NCBI GenBank assembly: GCA_025358455.1 | Contig: JANYJP010000048.1 | Span: 1 to 55,985, forward strand | Source: Bacteroidales bacterium | GTDB taxonomy: Bacteria > Bacteroidota > Bacteroidia > Bacteroidales > VadinHA17 | Direction: 5' to 3' | Length of the DNA stretch: 55,985 bases | Shown here: one piece after another, positions 47,947-55,351 of the stretch | Position numbering within the stretch: position 1 is the first letter of the stretch | How the letters are laid out: every line of letters starts with the position of its first letter | Notes under the pieces: model-generated | What the model was told of the DNA's origin: nothing | What the model saw: the letters and a program-made list of their open reading frames with translations, nothing else | Database searches by the model: none | Program-made: the position numbers and the translations under genes

Positions 47947-48281
47947 TTGATAGTTTATGTTTTATTTTCTTAAGATTCTGATATAAAAATTATTTTACCC
48001 ATTAATCGGGTATAACATCATTTAAATCTAATGATATTTCATCCTCATGCAACCAAGCCCCAATTCTGAAACTTCAAGATCGCTATTTCCTAATATTCGT
48101 TTTCGAATTTTAGTTTCCATAATTATGTGTTTTTAATTACAATACAAAAATAGGTATGAAACAGGTAAAATTCAAACAATTTGAAATATCAACAGCATTA
48201 GATCTGGTATAAAAATCCTTCGGAATACTATTTTTCGGGATATGTACCAGTTATACGGGTAATGGCTCCCCGGTATATTGA
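47947..48281. other. Gene-free stretch containing a decayed gene
   Basis: Contains the aldo/keto reductase 5' remnant described at 48028-48120. In the adjacent minus-strand frame a short stretch ending EISLDLNDVIPD then TAA is protein-like and may belong to another fragment or to a shifted frame. Nothing else recognisable. Confidence 0.4.
48028..48120 (-). pseudogene. Aldo/keto reductase 5' remnant
   Basis: Reads METKIRKRILGNSDLEVSEL followed by GLGCMRMKYH and TAG: 30 codons. The segment R-x-LGNSDLEVSxLGLGCM is the well-known N-terminus of aldo/keto reductases of the YhdN/tas type, whose proteins run about 330 residues. Everything after the first strand is gone, so this is a truncated gene, not a small protein. 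Confidence 0.62.
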
Positions 48282-49391
48282 TTAAAAATCAATATGCTTT
48301 CCGGTGCTGGCGGATTCTCTTGCAGCATTAAGGATTTTGACCACCAGCATATTGTTTTTAAGTGAATAAGGACCATAATCGGTTATTTGTATTTTGCCTC
48401 TTATTACTCCGGCAAAATATGAAAAAGGGTCTTCGATCACTTCAATATTATCAGAAGTTACATTCTTATGAATTTCATCCGGAGTATTCTGATTCTTAAG
48501 TCGCATTTCTTTGTTATTCAGTGAAATAATATATCCTTTTTCGCCATAAATTTCCATATCCTTTCTACCGAATGGCCAGTTCCAGGATGCCTGAATAACA
48601 CAAATTGAGTTCGGATAAGATACTATAATTGTTGCATCATCATCAACCTTCGGATAAATTTCCGGTTTAAACTGTTTTGTAACCGCTGTGACAGAAACAG
48701 GTTCCTGTCCCTTGGTCAGATAAGTCATCAGGTTTGCTCCGTAACACCCGAAGTCCATAAGAGCACCACCACCATTTTGCACCGGATCAGTGAGCCATCC
48801 GAGGAATTCTTTACTGCATCCGATCTCTTTGGGTCCCTGATGTCCATCGTGTATTACAACTCGTCGGATCTTCCCTACATAATTACTATCATTTACTAAT
48901 TGCCATGATTTAGCGGTGGATGGATACCACGATGTTTCAAAATCGGTAAGCAGGTATATATGATATTTTGCAGCCAGATTCTGCATTTTATTTGCATGTT
49001 CCATGTTCGTTGCCAATGGTTTCTCAACCATAACGTGGATCCCCCGGGGAGCACAAGCCTCTACAACTGCCAGATGCTCGTATATCGATCCAAATGCGAC
49101 CACTGCTTCTGGCTTTACCTGCTCCAGCATTTTATCAAGGTTGTTATAAATCAGGGTCGTGTCAAAATGAAAGGATCTGGCATATTTTTCTGCGAGTGCA
49201 CGATCAGGCTCATAAATTCCGACGATATTCAGGTCCGTCTTATTTTTCCTTCCCAGGATAAATCCTATGTGATCATGTGTCATTCCTGCAATAGCCAGGC
49301 GTATAGGCTTTTGCTCCCGGATTTGTGCCTTCAGCGTTACAGTAATTAAGATCAGAATGAGCACCAAGATTGTTCTTAAGAGATTTTTCAT
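48282..49391 (-). CDS. Exported Gfo/Idh/MocA family oxidoreductase
   Basis: 369 residues. Begins with a Sec-type signal (MKNLLRTILVLILILITVTL, cleavage near KAQ), then a Rossmann domain PIRLAIAGMTHDHIGFILGR, in which the Gly-rich loop is degenerate (AGMTHDH rather than GxGxxG), and the family's catalytic-lysine motif VEKPLA (about 140). The C-terminal substrate domain includes GGGALMDFGCYGANLM. These enzymes oxidise or epimerise sugars with NAD(P); an exported form must hold its cofactor tightly or act differently. It lies beside the leftward PQQ-propeller gene but separated by a decayed gene. Confidence 0.85.
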   Translation of the reverse strand: MKNLLRTILVLILILITVTLKAQIREQKPIRLAIAGMTHDHIGFILGRKNKTDLNIVGIYEPDRALAEKYARSFHFDTTLIYNNLDKMLEQVKPEAVVAFGSIYEHLAVVEACAPRGIHVMVEKPLATNMEHANKMQNLAAKYHIYLLTDFETSWYPSTAKSWQLVNDSNYVGKIRRVVIHDGHQGPKEIGCSKEFLGWLTDPVQNGGGALMDFGCYGANLMTYLTKGQEPVSVTAVTKQFKPEIYPKVDDDATIIVSYPNSICVIQASWNWPFGRKDMEIYGEKGYIISLNNKEMRLKNQNTPDEIHKNVTSDNIEVIEDPFSYFAGVIRGKIQITDYGPYSLKNNMLVVKILNAARESASTGKHIDF

Positions 49392-49557
49392 TGATTGTAT
49401 TTAAAGAATTGGTTTGGACAATTAAATCAATTTATGTTATCGGGTAAATTTTTTGAAACTCCCCCAAAAATTCAGCCATTAAAATTAATGATTTTCAATG
49501 AATCTGAAATGTTACTAATTTTATTTAAGTTCGCAGTCAAAATTGACTGGTTATTTG

Positions 49558-49998
49558 ATGGAAGGACTTTTTGACTACAGTCTTTGGGGATTATTCTTAG
49601 CCAGTTTTCTGGCAGCTACAGTTGTGCCTTTCAGTTCCGAAGCATTGCTCTCTTACCTCATCATTAATGGCACAGATGCTTACACTGCTGTTTTGGTGGC
49701 TACAGCCGGAAACTGGCTTGGTGGGATGAGCAGTTATGGAATTGGCTATTTGGGTAAATGGAAGTGGATTGAAAAGTACCTGCGGATAAAACCTGAAACA
49801 ATTGAAAAGTGGCATAACAGGCTTTATAAGAGAGGTGCAATTTTTGCATTTCTATGCTGGGTTCCCGGAGTAGGAGACATATTCGCTGTCGGCCTTGGCC
49901 TTTTACGCTCAAATATTTGGATAACTGCTCTTGCCATGCTTGCGGGAAAATTTTTACGTTATGTGGTTTGGGGATGGTTAACAGGGCTTGTATTCTGA
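49558..49998 (+). CDS. YqaA/DedA-like small membrane protein
   Basis: 146 residues from the ATG at 49558 (MEGLFDYSLWGLFLASFLAA); an in-frame TTG at 49543 is less likely. Three or four membrane segments and the VTT/SNARE-associated motifs: PFSSEALLSYLI near the N-terminus, GNWLGGMSSYGIGYLG (about 55-70) and the FLCWVPGVGDIFAVGLGLLR stretch (about 95-115). Members are linked to lipid scrambling or undecaprenyl-phosphate handling in DedA proteins; for YqaA the role is unknown. Confidence 0.85.
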   Translation: MEGLFDYSLWGLFLASFLAATVVPFSSEALLSYLIINGTDAYTAVLVATAGNWLGGMSSYGIGYLGKWKWIEKYLRIKPETIEKWHNRLYKRGAIFAFLCWVPGVGDIFAVGLGLLRSNIWITALAMLAGKFLRYVVWGWLTGLVF

Positions 49999-50026
49999 CA
50001 TAAAATTTCGATTTATCATGAAAAGA

Positions 50027-50054
50027 AAAAGCCCTGCATTTCTACGAGGCTTTT
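50027..50054. terminator. Possible weak terminator
   Basis: AAAAGCC (50027-50033) pairs with GGCTTTT (50048-50054) around a 14-base loop, between the convergent YqaA-like and esterase genes. The stem is short, so the call is tentative. Confidence 0.4.
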
Positions 50055-50104
50055 CCATATGGAGACTATTGCGGTAAGCATCCTGACTTCCGCGATAAAG
50101 TAAA

Positions 50105-51340
<1,236 letters not shown>

Positions 51341-51376
51341 TTATTCTCCTAATATTTAATAAGTTGTAACGAATCA

Positions 51377-51407
51377 GTGCCTGGCGTTTGGCGTGCCTGG
51401 AGTGCCT
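51377..51407. repeat. Three closely spaced GTGCCT units
   Basis: GTGCCTGG at 51377, GTGCCTGG at 51393 and GTGCCTAA at 51402. Similar T-G-C-C-T-rich tracts occur between genes in some Bacteroidota; whether this is one of a dispersed set needs the whole genome. Confidence 0.4.
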
Positions 51408-51430
51408 AAAGTTAATAATAATAGAATGAA

Positions 51431-51745
51431 TCAGTTTCTATTATAAGCGGCAATGACATTCAAAGCTTCTGCCACATTTTGATTATTTTTTATAGCAGCG
51501 TCAATTATGGAGCTCCGGATGAATTCCAAAAAAGAATTCGTGCTTTCAAAAAACCTGCAGTCATCCTTTTAGTACCATTGCCTCAAGCAGCCCTGCATAA
51601 GTTTTAAACATCCGGATCGTATAGCGCCAGAATTACACTAGATGGGGCTGATCGTTGTATAGATCTGTATAATGGAATCTCAAATCTCCAGGATCTCAGC
51701 AATATATTAATTAATGGAAATTAAGAGATCACTTAAATTCAGTTT
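51431..51745 (-). pseudogene. Decayed gene of unknown family
   Basis: Three minus-strand reading-frame pieces join into one protein-like sequence with two small frameshifts: an upstream piece ending VILALYDPDV, a middle piece FKTYAGLLEAMVLKG, and a final piece FFESTNSFLEFIRSSIIDAA ending IAAYNRN and TGA at 51431-51433. Each piece is too short to stand alone. I do not recognise the family. It lies on the same strand as the esterase gene, just upstream of it. Confidence 0.33.
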
Positions 51746-51813
51746 GAACTTTATGTATTTTAATATGTTGCTATTGTAATAAAATTTTTATCTATTAAAA
51801 AAAGGAGGTCGAA

Positions 51814-53013
51814 ATGAGTAAAAATAGAATTAAAACAAGTTTATTTTTAGTACTTTCTTTATCTCTCTTGATATCGTGTAGTAAAAATAACGAATTAACT
51901 AATCAATCTTTTCAGGATAATGTTGCCGGCAAGGTAATTCAACCTGTAAAAGATTCCCGATCCTTGAATGTAAACGGCACAGTAAATGCTTCAGTAAGTG
52001 TTTTTGCTCCAAATATTGCTTTTCCACGGGGGCTTAAATTCGGTCCTGATGGTTATTTGTACGTTGCATTAGCAGGTTTTGGCGGAACTAATTCAACCGA
52101 ATGCACTCAAGTCATTCCGCCTGTTGGACCTTATAAAGGTGGAAATACTGCAAAGATTATTAAAATTAGTCCCTCCGGAACAGTTTCAACCGTAGCGGAT
52201 AATTTACCTTCTCAAGTGAATGCATTAGGTTTTACAAGTGGCGTTTCGGATGTTGAATTTATAGGAGACAATCTATATGCATTGTTAGTTGCAGGATGTT
52301 CACATGGCAATGCTGACTTTCCCAGTTCCGTTATAAAAGTAAAGCGGGATGGTACATGGGCTGTTATAGCCGATTTAAGCACTTATTTTCACAATAATCC
52401 TGTTGCAGCACCTGAAGCAGATGATTTTGAACCGGATGGAGACCCATATAGTTTGATTAATGTGCGAGGTGATTTATATTCTATAGAACCTAATCATGGC
52501 GAAATGGTTAAGATCACAAAAGGTGGTAAAATTACCAGAGTTATTGATTTCTCTGCACATTTTGGACATATTGTTCCGACATCAGTAGCATTCCATGGCA
52601 ATTTTTTTGTAGGTAATTTAAGAACCTTTCCCCTTGTTGAGGGAAGTTCAAGTATTTATAAAGTTACTCCTGATGGTGAGGCGAAAGTATGGGCAACCGG
52701 ATTTACGGGTATTTTAGGTGTTGCATTTGATAAGCAACATCGGATATATGTACTGGAGACTTCAGCCGGAGGTGGACCGACCCCAAATACAGGAAGAGTT
52801 GTACGAATAAATAATAATAATTCCAGGGACATAATTGTTGAAAATTTATTTTTCCCAACCGGAATGACTTTTGGACCTGACGGGGCATTGTATATCTCAA
52901 ATACAGGTTTTGGTCCTCCTACAGGTCAAATACTTAAAGTTGTTTTTAATCATGAAGACAATGATAAAGATAATCATGATCACCGTGGGGATAGAAATGA
53001 TCATGATAAGTAA
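51814..53013 (+). CDS. ScyD/ScyE family lipoprotein (NHL-type propeller)
   Basis: 399 residues. Lipoprotein signal with lipobox LLISC (Cys about 22). The body is a six-bladed propeller beginning FAPNIAFPRGLKFGPDGYLY and VAGCSHGNADFPSSVIKV, matching the ScyD/ScyE family first named from scytonemin clusters; here no scytonemin genes are near. Blades share the FGPDGxLYV pattern. The C-terminus is a His/Asp/Asn-rich tail (NHEDNDKDNHDHRGDRNDHD) that could bind metal ions. It has the strongest Shine-Dalgarno in the window (AAAGGAGGT, 5 bp before the ATG) and its own terminator. Confidence 0.85.
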   Translation: MSKNRIKTSLFLVLSLSLLISCSKNNELTNQSFQDNVAGKVIQPVKDSRSLNVNGTVNASVSVFAPNIAFPRGLKFGPDGYLYVALAGFGGTNSTECTQVIPPVGPYKGGNTAKIIKISPSGTVSTVADNLPSQVNALGFTSGVSDVEFIGDNLYALLVAGCSHGNADFPSSVIKVKRDGTWAVIADLSTYFHNNPVAAPEADDFEPDGDPYSLINVRGDLYSIEPNHGEMVKITKGGKITRVIDFSAHFGHIVPTSVAFHGNFFVGNLRTFPLVEGSSSIYKVTPDGEAKVWATGFTGILGVAFDKQHRIYVLETSAGGGPTPNTGRVVRINNNNSRDIIVENLFFPTGMTFGPDGALYISNTGFGPPTGQILKVVFNHEDNDKDNHDHRGDRNDHDK

Positions 53014-53061
53014 AAGATTAAATTAACAATGCCTGAGTAATAACTTTTACCAGATGGAAAG

Positions 53062-53093
53062 AAAGAAAGCCTCGATTTTTCGAGGCTTTCTTT
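53062..53093 (+). terminator. Strong rho-independent terminator
   Basis: A perfect 14-bp stem AAAGAAAGCCTCGA / TCGAGGCTTTCTTT around a TTTT loop, 49 bp after the ScyD/ScyE-like stop. It separates that gene from the arsenic-type island. Confidence 0.9.
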
Positions 53094-53094
53094 A

Positions 53095-53469
53095 TTGCAT
53101 CTGCTTTCAGGTTTTAAGGAGAAGAAAATAAATCTTAAAAGCTTAACTGAAGGTGTTTTTGATACTACAAGCCCGATGGGAGAAGCCATCTTTCAGATTA
53201 TTGCCATACTAAAGGCTATGCAGGTAAATGTTCTCAGGGAGCGTACAGTTAAGGGATTAGAGGCAGCAAAGCTTGAGGGAAGGATAGGAGGGAGACCGGC
53301 AGGATCATACAACAAAAAGAAAGCATCTGCAGTTGGTGTCCTTTATAAGCAAAAGAATATAATTAACTTTATTGAGGATGATTTAAATATAAGCAGATCA
53401 ATAATCTATCAATACCTTAGAAAAGAGGGGGTAAAGGTTGATGGTTTTTATTTAAAACATTTAAAATAA
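53095..53469 (+). pseudogene. Serine recombinase (resolvase/invertase) C-terminal remnant
   Basis: About 115 residues recognisable as the second half of a Pin/resolvase-type serine recombinase: INLKSLTEGVFDTTSPMGEA, the long E-helix ILKAMQVNVLRERTVKGLEA, ARL-type EGRIGGRPAG hinge and a C-terminal helix-turn-helix (FIEDDLNISRSIIYQYLRKE). The N-terminal catalytic half with the active Ser is missing; the homologous part starts abruptly at GFKEKKINLK just after the terminator, and only a TTG could start it. It is probably inactive and marks the left border of a transferred island. Confidence 0.8.
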
Positions 53470-53501
53470 TACATAAAATAGTTTTATGTATTAATTTTTT
53501 T

Positions 53502-53509
53502 TACTTTTG
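53502..53509 (+). promoter_or_regulatory. -7 promoter box of arsR
   Basis: TACTTTTG matches the Bacteroidota -7 consensus TAnnTTTG and lies 29 bp before the arsR ATG, directly against the operator-like repeat at 53510. The -33 element is poor (TTTTATG at 53482-53488). Confidence 0.5.
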
Positions 53510-53527
53510 TTTCGTTATTAGACGAAA
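53510..53527. promoter_or_regulatory. Predicted ArsR operator at the arsR promoter
   Basis: Inverted repeat TTTCGT-TATTAG-ACGAAA with 6-bp arms and a 6-base spacer, immediately after the -7 box, where a bound repressor would block transcription. The same arms and spacing recur at 55316-55337 before the permease gene, and ArsR-family proteins bind such 12-2-12-like palindromes. Confidence 0.68.
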
Positions 53528-53538
53528 TACTAAATGAA

Positions 53539-53862
53539 ATGGAGATGAAGGAAAAGGTGAAGGTGAAGGAGTATACTGATAAACAGGAAAAGATTGCCCG
53601 TTATTCAAGGGCATTGGGACATCCTGTAAGAGTGTTTATAATGGATTTCCTGGTTAAGAATACCGGTAAGTGTTGTTATAGCGGCGATATGGCAGAAGAA
53701 CTTCCTATTGCCCGCTCAACACTCTCTCAGCATCTGAAAGAATTAAAAGAAGCTGGTTTGATTCAGGGTGAAATAAATCCTCCTTATATTAAATATTGTA
53801 TAAATAAGACCGGATGGTCAGAAGCAAAAGAATTGCTTGGCACTTTTTTTAATAGAACATAG
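53539..53862 (+). CDS. arsR: ArsR/SmtB family transcriptional repressor
   Basis: 107 residues. Winged-helix protein: RYSRALGHPVRVFIMDFL (about 20-37), then the recognition helix LPIARSTLSQHLKELKEAGLI (about 56-76) and wing GEINPPYIKYCINK. A vicinal Cys pair in TGKCCYSGDM (about 46-47) and Cys in KYCINK are candidate ligands for As(III) or another thiophilic metal, although the canonical ELCVCDL motif is altered. Apo-repressor should bind the TTTCGT-N6-ACGAAA repeat at its own promoter and release on metal binding. ATG at 53545 is an alternative start. First gene of the island's operon. Confidence 0.9.
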   Translation: MEMKEKVKVKEYTDKQEKIARYSRALGHPVRVFIMDFLVKNTGKCCYSGDMAEELPIARSTLSQHLKELKEAGLIQGEINPPYIKYCINKTGWSEAKELLGTFFNRT

Positions 53863-53876
53863 CAAATAATTATATA

Positions 53877-54110
53877 ATGGAAATAAAAATTCTGGGTACA
53901 GGTTGTCCGAAATGTAAGACTCTTGAGGAAATTACACGTAAAGTTGTTAAAGAAAACGGGATAGTCGCTAACATCACAAAGGTTGAGGATATTGTTGAAA
54001 TTATGAAATATAACATTATGACAACTCCCGCTTGAGTCGTAAATGAAAAAGTTGTTTCAAAAGGACGGATTCCATCTGTTGATGAGATAAAACAATTTCT
54101 AACCAAATAA
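53877..54110 (+). pseudogene. Small thioredoxin-like (ArsE-type) gene interrupted by in-frame TGA
   Basis: Reading 78 codons: MEIKILGTGCPKCKTLEEIT ... IMKYNIMTTPA, then TGA at 54033-54035, then VVNEKVVSKGRIPSVDEIKQ, FLTK and TAA. This is a full-length ~77-residue thioredoxin-fold protein of the redox-active disulfide type: intact CPKC at Cys10/Cys13 and cis-Pro in TTPA. The stop falls right after TTPA in the strand where relatives usually have a hydrophobic residue (often Leu; TTA to TGA is one change). Everything downstream is still in frame and conserved-looking, so the break is recent, an assembly error, or a recoded codon. It sits 14 bp after arsR and 12 bp before the ArsF-like gene, where an ArsE-like partner is expected. 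Confidence 0.78.
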
Positions 54111-54122
54111 TTAAATAGCCCC

Positions 54123-54545
54123 ATGAGAAAATTATTTTTAATGAGTTTAGCATTGATTACTCTGGTTGGTATTTTTTCCAATGGCCAGACAAACCAGAAA
54201 CCCTCACCAATAGTTTCAAAGATTGGCGATGTTGAGGTTTACTATTTTCACATGACAACCCGTTGTGTAACCTGCAAAACAGTGGAAGCAGAAGCCAGAA
54301 AAAACATTGAAATGCTTTATGCTGATCAGATAAAAGAAGGGAAAATAAGTTTTACTGCTTTAAACCTTGAGGAGGCAACAGGGAAATCTGTTGGTGATAA
54401 ATTGGGCGTAAACAGTCAGACACTCCTGATTGTAAAAGGTGATCAGAAAATTAATATTACAAATGAAGGTTTTCTTTACGCAGTTTCACAGCCACAGAAA
54501 TTTACTGAGGTAATGAAATCAAAGATAGATCCTCTGATGAAATAG
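54123..54545 (+). CDS. arsF: ArsF-like nitroreductase-subunit family protein
   Basis: 140 residues. Signal peptide about 1-22 (cleavage near NGQT), so the protein should be periplasmic or membrane-tethered. It is a thioredoxin-like fold with CVTC in FHMTTRCVTCKTVEAEAR (about 41-58). It matches what is annotated as the ArsF family of the arsEFG system, in which ArsE and ArsF support nitroreduction of aromatic nitroarsenicals before ArsG exports the product. That role rests on named homology and the ArsG-like gene 57 bp downstream; the true substrate here is untested. Confidence 0.78.
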   Translation: MRKLFLMSLALITLVGIFSNGQTNQKPSPIVSKIGDVEVYYFHMTTRCVTCKTVEAEARKNIEMLYADQIKEGKISFTALNLEEATGKSVGDKLGVNSQTLLIVKGDQKINITNEGFLYAVSQPQKFTEVMKSKIDPLMK

Positions 54546-54549
54546 TAAT

Positions 54550-54576
54550 CAGGCTCAGTGGGTCTGTCTTTTTTTT
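54550..54576 (+). terminator. Possible intrinsic terminator or attenuator between arsF and arsG
   Basis: CAGGCT (54550-54555) pairs with GGTCTG (54561-54566), two wobble pairs, loop CAGTG, followed by TCTTTTTTTT. It lies inside the operon, so it may lower arsG expression relative to arsF. The stem is only 6 bp. Confidence 0.42.
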
Positions 54577-54602
54577 AAGTCATTGGTTCCAAAATATCTC
54601 CT

Positions 54603-55301
54603 ATGGATTTTCTTACAAATCTTCTTGATAGTAGTTCCATGCCATGGGTTACAGCCTTATTACTTGGTCTGATGACAGCTATTAGTCCATGTCCGCTGGC
54701 AACCAACATCACTGCAATTGGATTTATCAGCAAAGATCTGGAAAACCGCAACAGGGTCTTTTTCAATGGATTGTTTTACACTCTTGGAAGAGCAATCACC
54801 TATACCCTGATTCCATTAATTATTTATTTTGGTGCAGACCAGTTTAAATTTTCAGGATTTTTCCAGAGGTATGGTGAGAAGATCATCGGGCCGCTGTTAT
54901 TGCTAATCGGAATATTCATGCTTGATATTATCAGGATTAATTTCCCGGGATGGGGCATGCTTTCAGAAAAGATGGAAAAGAGAAAGACATGGCGCTACAT
55001 TGATGCTCTGTTGCTGGGGATAGTTTTTGCGCTTGTTTTTTGCCCTTATAGAGGAGTATTGTATTTCGGGATGCTTGTTCCATTAACCCTGTCAAGTACT
55101 TCAGGATTATATCTGCCGGTAATTTTTGCTATTGCGACAGGGATTCCTGTAATCATAGTTGCATGGGTTCTGGCTTACACAGTTTCAGGAATAGGAGGAG
55201 TTTATAATAAGATTAAAATATTTGAACTTTGGTTCAGAAGAGCAATTGCTATTGTCTTTATAGTTGTCGGTCTTTATTACATTTTCAGGATTTACTTATA
55301 A
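54603..55301 (+). CDS. arsG: ArsG-like efflux permease (DsbD/CcdA-like membrane protein)
   Basis: 232 residues with six membrane segments. N-terminal MPWVTALLLGLMTAISPCPL with the AISPCPLATN motif and a second conserved Cys in FALVFCPYRGVLYFGML: one Cys in each half of the duplicated helix bundle, as in DsbD/CcdA proteins. It corresponds to the family described as ArsG, an aromatic arsenical efflux permease. It may instead shuttle reducing equivalents across the membrane to the periplasmic ArsF-like protein, as CcdA does; the sequence alone does not decide. Last gene before a second ArsR-type operator. Confidence 0.8.
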   Translation: MDFLTNLLDSSSMPWVTALLLGLMTAISPCPLATNITAIGFISKDLENRNRVFFNGLFYTLGRAITYTLIPLIIYFGADQFKFSGFFQRYGEKIIGPLLLLIGIFMLDIIRINFPGWGMLSEKMEKRKTWRYIDALLLGIVFALVFCPYRGVLYFGMLVPLTLSSTSGLYLPVIFAIATGIPVIIVAWVLAYTVSGIGGVYNKIKIFELWFRRAIAIVFIVVGLYYIFRIYL

Positions 55302-55315
55302 AAAATTTGCAAAAT

Positions 55316-55337
55316 TATTTCGTAGTATGACGAAATA
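55316..55337. promoter_or_regulatory. Second predicted ArsR operator, before the permease gene
   Basis: Inverted repeat TATTTCGT-AGTATG-ACGAAATA with perfect 8-bp arms and a 6-base spacer, 14 bp before the permease ATG. The core TTTCGT-N6-ACGAAA is identical to the repeat at 53510-53527. It implies that the permease has its own ArsR-controlled promoter; a weak -7-like AAAATTTG lies at 55302-55309. Confidence 0.7.
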
Positions 55338-55351
55338 TTAATTCTAAATAA

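Noticed and set aside
54033-54035. TGA as a general sense codon
   Set aside because: Other genes in the window end cleanly in TGA, so the standard code applies.
53870-54181. 103-codon minus-strand frame over the thioredoxin-like gene
   Set aside because: It is open only because the opposite strand codes; the plus strand gives a known fold.
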